This document shows, one piece after another, positions 59,968 through 64,000 of a DNA stretch of 64,000 nt. Under the pieces are notes generated by a model. It ran no database searches, was not told the origin of the DNA, and worked only from the letters and a program-made list of their open reading frames with translations. Location of the stretch: positions 80,901 through 144,900 of the forward strand of contig NZ_FMYY01000016.1 in NCBI RefSeq assembly GCF_900101595.1. The letters are read 5' to 3'. Position 1 is the first letter of the stretch; each line of letters starts with the position of its first letter. A program made the translations under genes and the position numbers. This DNA is from Paenibacillus sp. cl123. GTDB lineage: Bacteria > Bacillota > Bacilli > Paenibacillales > NBRC-103111.

Positions 59968-62900
59968 ATGGATACGGAGAAAACGGAGAAAGAAAAAGGC
60001 TCTGCCAAAAAAGTGCTGCGGGCAACTGTCAAATATACGCTGCTAACCTTCAAATGGCTGTTCATTATGGGGATTATCGCAGGATTTGTGGCAGGAGGCG
60101 CAGCCTTCGGTTATGTGTCGGCGCTGGTCAAGGATGATCCTGTGCGCGACAAGGAAACGATGCTGCAGCAGATGAATGACGACGCGTTAACCGGATTCGT
60201 TTATTTCCGGGACGACACGGTAGTGGGGCAGCTTCGAACGGAAGAAGACCGCAGATTGGCCGGCTTGAACGATATCCCGCAGATCGTGCTGGACGCCGTC
60301 TTCGCCATCGAGGACAAAAACTTTTATGAACATATGGGCGTAGACATCAAGGGAACCGCCCGAGCCGTTGTACAGAAGCTGCTTAATTTGGATGTACAGA
60401 CCGGCGGCAGCACCATCACTCAGCAAGTGGCCAGGCGAGTGTTTTTGTCGCTGGACAAGGCCGACAGCCGCAAAGCGAAAGAAATTTTCCTGTCGATGCG
60501 TCTTGAGCGGATGATGTCCAAGGAACAGATTTTGCTTGCGTATCTGAACAAAATTCCTTATGGCAACGGCTCGTCCGGCTACAATGCTTATGGCATCAAA
60601 GCGGCCGCCAAGGGTATATTCAACATCGAGGATCTATCCAAGCTGAATCTGGCCCAAGCTGCCTATCTGGCGGGTCTTCCTCAGATGCCAAGCAACTTCT
60701 CCGCCTTTAGCAGCAGCGGAGTGTTTGACGGAGCCGCCTTCAAAAGAGCCGTACAGCGGCAACAGCTTGTCCTGCGCCGCATGCTGGAAGAAAACAAGAT
60801 CACCCAGCAGCAGTACGACGAAGCGATAGCCTTCGACTTGCAAAGCACGCTCGCCGAACGTGTCAAAAAAGCTTATTCTACATATCCGTTCCTGATGATC
60901 GAGGTAGAGAAAGAAGCAGCCAAGGCGCTGCTGAAGGCAGAGCAGCCGGCGCTGGACGCCCAGAAGCAGCCGGATGCCTACAACGAGGCGCTGAAAAGCA
61001 TGCAGGCCAAGCTTAGCCGGGGCGGATATCATGTCTACACCACGATAGACAAAGAAATCTATGAGTCGATGCGCGACATCGCCCAGAACGCCAAAAACTT
61101 TACACCGGATGACAAAGTCAAAGGCGTGGAGCAGGTCGGCGCCGTGATGGTCGAGAATAAAACCGGCGCCATACTCGGGATGCTGGAGGGACGCGATTTC
61201 TTCAAGGAGCAGATGAATCATGCTACCCAGGCTTATCGTCAGCCGGGTTCGACCATGAAGCCGATCGCCGCTTTCCTCCCTGCGCTCGAGAGCGGAGCGA
61301 TTCAGCCGGCCACAGTCATTGACGACGTCCCGATCGTCCTGAAGGACGGGACCAAGGCCGGCTACCATATTCCCGAGAACTGGGATGACGGCTACCACGG
61401 TCTAGTTACCGCCAGACACGCGCTGAATCAGTCGTACAACATACCGGCCATCAAGCTTTTTACGGAAACGGTCGGTATCAAGGAAGCTTGGGAGTTCGCT
61501 CGGAAGATGGGCATCCAGTCGGTGACGGAAGCGGATTATGTCGCGCAGACCGGCGTAATCGGCGGTCTCAAGTACGGGGTTACGGTGAAAGAGCTGACGA
61601 ATGCCTACGCCACAATCGGCAATCAAGGTGTGTACAACGAAGCTTTTATGATCCGGAAAATTACCGACTCCAACGGCAAAATCGTTTACGAGCATGAGAA
61701 CAAGCCGACCACCGCTTTCTCGCAGGAGACGGCGTACCTGATGAGCGATATGATGCGTACGGTCATTACATCGGGAACCGCAACCGACTTGAAGACCAAG
61801 TACAAGTACTACAATAAAATACCGATCGTCGGTAAAACCGGCTCCACTCAGGACGATGCCGATGCCTGGTTCATGGGCTACACGCCCGATGTCACACTTG
61901 GCGTCTGGGTAGGTTATGAGCTGCCCATTCACAAGCTGACGAAGAAAAGCGGAGGAACCAACAGAGCCAAGGACGTATGGGCCATGGCTTTGAATGCAGC
62001 CATCGAAAAGCATCCGGATCTGTTCCCGACCAAGGAGTTCAAGCGGCCGCCGAATATCGTCGATATGACCGTCTCCAGTCTGTCCGGGAAGCTGCCAAGC
62101 GATGCGATCAAAGCCGCAGGCAAGCTGAATAAAGATATTTTCAACAAAAAGTTCGTGCCGACCGAAGAGGATAATGTCCTGACTCGCCTGCCGATCATCA
62201 CGTTCAACAAAATAAATTATATCGCTCAATCGGGAACTCCCGCAGAATTCGTCAGCGAGAAAACGGTGATCAAACGCGAAAAGCCGCTCGGCGATTTGTT
62301 TAAGCAAATCGCATCCATCATGAATCGGTTGCCCGCTGACCGCAAGCGCAGCATCGATTTCTTTAAGCCCAAGGATTATGATGAGGATGCTCCTTCGGAA
62401 ACGGACCCTCGCACGGATGACGGCAAACCGCCGGTTGCTCCGGGGACCGTGGCGGCCACTCATTCGGGCCAAACGAGCGTGATCACCTTCCAGGCCAGCC
62501 CCAGCGAGGACACGGTCGGCTACCGGCTCTACCGGTCGACCAGTCAAGGCAGCTACCAGAAGGTTGAAGGTAAAGTGCTGCTTGCCGGCGAAGAAACCAA
62601 GTTTACGGATCAAGCAGGCCCCGGCGTATTCGGGTATTACGTTACGGCGGTAGATGTAGCAGGCCGTGAGTCCGTGCCAAGCAAGGCCGCTTACACGGAC
62701 GGAACCTCCGTAGACTTGCTATTCCTCACTCCGGATAGTGACGGGGCCATTGACCCGGCGGGAGTAGCTCCTCATCCTGGCCAAAATCCAACGCCTGGCG
62801 GCAAGCCCGATACCGGTGCTTCCGACAAGCCGGATGCCGGCGACGAAGAGTGGAAAAAAGCTCCCTCCGCTCCTGCAGCGCCTGCCGTCAAATCAACAGG

Positions 62901-63138
62901 CGGAGGCATCGAACTAAGCTGGAAGGCTAATGCCGCCAAAGAAAAGGTAAAGTCTTATACCGTGTATTTCAGCGCTAAAGAGGACGGCGAGTTCACCAAG
63001 CTTGGCACGGTCTCCCAAGCGACTCAATTCCGCTATTATGCGGTTTCGACCGAAGGATTCTATCGGATTACGGCGACCAATGAGCATGGCGACTCCAAGC
63101 CATCGCCGGCCAAAGCGTTTAAGAAAAGCAGCGATTAA
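59968..63138 (+). CDS. PBP1A-type bifunctional penicillin-binding protein with two C-terminal fibronectin III domains
   Basis: Class A penicillin-binding protein, 1056 residues, which polymerises and crosslinks peptidoglycan outside the membrane. Short cytoplasmic N-terminus, one membrane helix (about residues 30-52), GT51 domain with catalytic Glu115 in AIEDKNFYEHMG and GGSTITQQVARR, then transpeptidase with Ser428 in STMKPIAAF, S489YN and K623TG. From about residue 815 there are two fibronectin-III-like repeats (PGTVAATHSGQTSVITFQA onward, and PAAPAVKSTGGGIELSWKA onward) joined by a Pro/Gly/Asp-rich linker. The start at 59968 has GGGAGGT ten bases upstream. Monocistronic. Confidence 0.94.
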   Translation: MDTEKTEKEKGSAKKVLRATVKYTLLTFKWLFIMGIIAGFVAGGAAFGYVSALVKDDPVRDKETMLQQMNDDALTGFVYFRDDTVVGQLRTEEDRRLAGLNDIPQIVLDAVFAIEDKNFYEHMGVDIKGTARAVVQKLLNLDVQTGGSTITQQVARRVFLSLDKADSRKAKEIFLSMRLERMMSKEQILLAYLNKIPYGNGSSGYNAYGIKAAAKGIFNIEDLSKLNLAQAAYLAGLPQMPSNFSAFSSSGVFDGAAFKRAVQRQQLVLRRMLEENKITQQQYDEAIAFDLQSTLAERVKKAYSTYPFLMIEVEKEAAKALLKAEQPALDAQKQPDAYNEALKSMQAKLSRGGYHVYTTIDKEIYESMRDIAQNAKNFTPDDKVKGVEQVGAVMVENKTGAILGMLEGRDFFKEQMNHATQAYRQPGSTMKPIAAFLPALESGAIQPATVIDDVPIVLKDGTKAGYHIPENWDDGYHGLVTARHALNQSYNIPAIKLFTETVGIKEAWEFARKMGIQSVTEADYVAQTGVIGGLKYGVTVKELTNAYATIGNQGVYNEAFMIRKITDSNGKIVYEHENKPTTAFSQETAYLMSDMMRTVITSGTATDLKTKYKYYNKIPIVGKTGSTQDDADAWFMGYTPDVTLGVWVGYELPIHKLTKKSGGTNRAKDVWAMALNAAIEKHPDLFPTKEFKRPPNIVDMTVSSLSGKLPSDAIKAAGKLNKDIFNKKFVPTEEDNVLTRLPIITFNKINYIAQSGTPAEFVSEKTVIKREKPLGDLFKQIASIMNRLPADRKRSIDFFKPKDYDEDAPSETDPRTDDGKPPVAPGTVAATHSGQTSVITFQASPSEDTVGYRLYRSTSQGSYQKVEGKVLLAGEETKFTDQAGPGVFGYYVTAVDVAGRESVPSKAAYTDGTSVDLLFLTPDSDGAIDPAGVAPHPGQNPTPGGKPDTGASDKPDAGDEEWKKAPSAPAAPAVKSTGGGIELSWKANAAKEKVKSYTVYFSAKEDGEFTKLGTVSQATQFRYYAVSTEGFYRITATNEHGDSKPSPAKAFKKSSD

Positions 63139-63215
63139 TGGAGCCGATTAAGCAGTTGAGCATCAAGATAAATAATCCTCGGCTATCTCAGTCTGCTGCG
63201 TATTGCCAGATTGCC

Positions 63216-63247
63216 CGGCCTCGCCTACGCGAGGCCGTTTTCATTTT
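63216..63247 (+). terminator. Terminator of the PBP gene
   Basis: Perfect 8-bp stem CGGCCTCG (63216-63223) / CGAGGCCG (63230-63237) followed by TTTTCATTTT. Confidence 0.88.
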
Positions 63248-63270
63248 GAAAATACATGAAATCAACTGAA

Positions 63271-63645
63271 TCAAGTACACACCATAATGATATTGCCATC
63301 CGGATCTTTAAAGGAGAACTCCGCCAAATCGGGATGTGTTATGATATCGGTTATTAGCTCAGCTCCCATCTTAGTGACATGGTTAAAGGCTTCGTTAATG
63401 TCAGATGCGCTAAAGTTAAATAACGGTTGATTGGTGGGAATAAACCTATAATCTTTCTCAAAGCAATGGTTATCAAGGGTTATCCCCGGGCGCCCGTCTC
63501 CCATATTCAAGATATATATAGGTCCGTTATATGCCTCGTCCCTTACCTCGAGCCCAAGTAGTTTACTGTACCAACGTACCGATCGTTCTAAATCGGTCAC
63601 GTGAACAAAAAACGTATCTATCCTATTTTCAATTGCTTTTAACAA
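63271..63645 (-). CDS. VOC family protein (glyoxalase/bleomycin-resistance fold)
   Basis: A 124-residue single-domain VOC protein. It has the betaalphabetabetabeta pattern: IDTFFVHVTDLERSVRWYSKLLGLEVRDE, then FNFSASDINEAFNHVTKMGAELI and AEFSFKDPDGNIIMVC, the usual end of such proteins. Candidate metal ligands are His15 and the Glu of AEFSF. The reaction cannot be assigned; many such proteins act on small xenobiotics or are dioxygenases. No strong ribosome binding site was seen upstream (sequence there is AT-rich). Codon use is more AT-rich than the neighbours, which may mean later acquisition. Confidence 0.82.
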   Translation of the reverse strand: MLKAIENRIDTFFVHVTDLERSVRWYSKLLGLEVRDEAYNGPIYILNMGDGRPGITLDNHCFEKDYRFIPTNQPLFNFSASDINEAFNHVTKMGAELITDIITHPDLAEFSFKDPDGNIIMVCT

Positions 63646-63699
63646 TTAACATGCACCTCCATTGCATTTGTGTTGCTGCGGTAGCTTTTCTTGTCATAA

Positions 63700-63723
63700 A
63701 GAAAAACCTAGCCTGCGGCTAGG
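63700..63723 (-). terminator. Terminator bounding the palindromic element
   Basis: Perfect 7-bp stem CCTAGCC (63707-63713) / GGCTAGG (63717-63723) with a three-base loop, followed on the minus strand by TTTTTCTTT. It ends minus-strand transcription coming from the right edge. Confidence 0.85.
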
Positions 63724-63735
63724 TCCTTGTCTGAA

Positions 63736-63874
63736 CCCATACTTTCGAGCATGGGGAGGGAATTGGATATGGGCTTCCAACCGCTGTTAAAGTCGTGTTC
63801 TTTGAATGTATGAAGTGGTATGAACACGACTTTAAAGGCGGCCGCTATCGCTTTTCCACCCCATATCCATTCCC
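63736..63874 (-). repeat. Nested palindrome, candidate structured RNA or small palindromic element
   Basis: Three coaxial inverted repeats. Outer: GGGAATTGGATATGGG (63758-63773) / CCCATATCCATTCCC (63860-63874), a 15-pair stem with one bulged T. Inner: TTAAAGTCGTGTTC (63787-63800) / GAACACGACTTTAA (63822-63835), perfect 14 bp with a 21-base loop, extended by CCGC/GCGG-type pairing. Side: CCCAT (63736-63740) / ATGGG (63751-63755). On the minus strand these are followed by the terminator at 63700-63723. No reading frame fits. Confidence 0.6.
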
Positions 63875-63880
63875 TTTCTT

Positions 63881-64000
63881 CTACTCTGTGCTTTCTTCTC
63901 TAGAGCCGATCCTGTCTTCAATCCGGTACTCGTATCCATGAACTCCCTTGTAATATTCCGGGTACATTTCCCCCTCACATGCTTCGCATGAAAACTGCGG
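63881..64000 (-). CDS. C-terminal fragment of an unrecognised protein with a CxxC motif, cut by the window edge
   Basis: Open frame entering from the right edge and ending with TAG at 63881. The 39 visible residues include SCEACEGEMYPEYYKGVHGY and EYRIEDRIGS: a CxxC pair (CEAC) followed by an aromatic-rich segment, suggesting one half of a zinc ribbon. The composition looks like real coding sequence, but I do not recognise the family. The palindromic element begins seven bases after its stop, so it would be in its 3' untranslated region. Confidence 0.55.
   Translation of the reverse strand, partial: PQFSCEACEGEMYPEYYKGVHGYEYRIEDRIGSREESTE

Noticed and set aside
1..64000. CRISPR arrays, tRNA or rRNA genes, insertion-sequence transposases
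   Set aside because: None seen: no regularly spaced direct repeats, no cloverleaf with CCA-type ends and no transposase motifs.

Overview
The window looks like chromosome from a GC-rich, endospore-forming Firmicute, most likely Paenibacillus or a close Paenibacillaceae relative. The evidence is as follows. There is a 26-codon spoVM gene and a SpoVIF homologue. The gene order rpmB / spoVM / rpe / rsgA / prkC / prpC / rlmN / rsmB / fmt / def / priA / coaBC / rpoZ / gmk / remA / yicC is the Bacillales 'ylo' block. There is a tyrosyl T-box leader, GGAGG-type ribosome binding sites, and many rho-independent terminators. Species was not determined. No rRNA, tRNA, CRISPR array, prophage or intact insertion sequence was seen.

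Layout. 1-6.3 kb (accessory): a Y-family DNA polymerase cut by the left edge, translationally coupled to a protein with a YolD-like head; a membrane protein; a sensor kinase/response regulator pair; a Tat-exported beta-helix protein; spoVIF. 6.3-12.2 kb: recG, a DegV protein, fakA and an Asp23 protein (yloU) on the minus strand, divergent from rpmB. 12.3-30.9 kb: long minus-strand housekeeping block running dapF > yitJ > yicC > remA > gmk > rpoZ, a UUCG-loop terminator, then coaBC > priA > def > fmt > rsmB > rlmN > prpC > prkC > rsgA > rpe > small membrane gene, a terminator, then spoVM. 31-38 kb: calcium P-type ATPase, divergent rqcH, a palindromic repeat, galU and a PHP phosphoesterase. 38-41.6 kb: LysR regulator, an unrecognised gene, ylbG, an asparaginase II and ylbF. 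41.7-45.6 kb: a two-gene XPB-helicase operon. 45.7-50.6 kb: lipoprotein nuclease, CBS protein, M20 amidohydrolase, yugN, ftsW and a second Asp23 protein. 50.8-54.3 kb: divergent CorC-type transporter and DUF1836 regulator, then a cation/proton exchanger. 54.4-64 kb: ylaN, an HPr-like protein without the catalytic histidine, an M29 aminopeptidase, a TVP38 protein, rpsD with a structured leader, tyrS with its T-box, a PBP1A-type penicillin-binding protein with fibronectin domains, a VOC protein, and a strongly palindromic, terminator-bounded element beside a gene that runs off the right edge.

The best candidates for something undescribed are: (i) two near-identical 16-bp palindromes sitting just after the -10 boxes of the divergent corC and DUF1836 promoters, suggesting one regulator controls both; (ii) the nested palindrome plus terminator at 63.70-63.87 kb, a possible structured RNA or small palindromic element; (iii) the XPB helicase paired with a stand-alone helicase-associated protein; (iv) the histidine-less HPr-like protein that keeps the regulatory serine; (v) a conservative Asp-to-Glu change in RqcH at a residue tied to alanine tailing. 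All functional names rest on motifs read by eye and recalled family knowledge; no database search was run.
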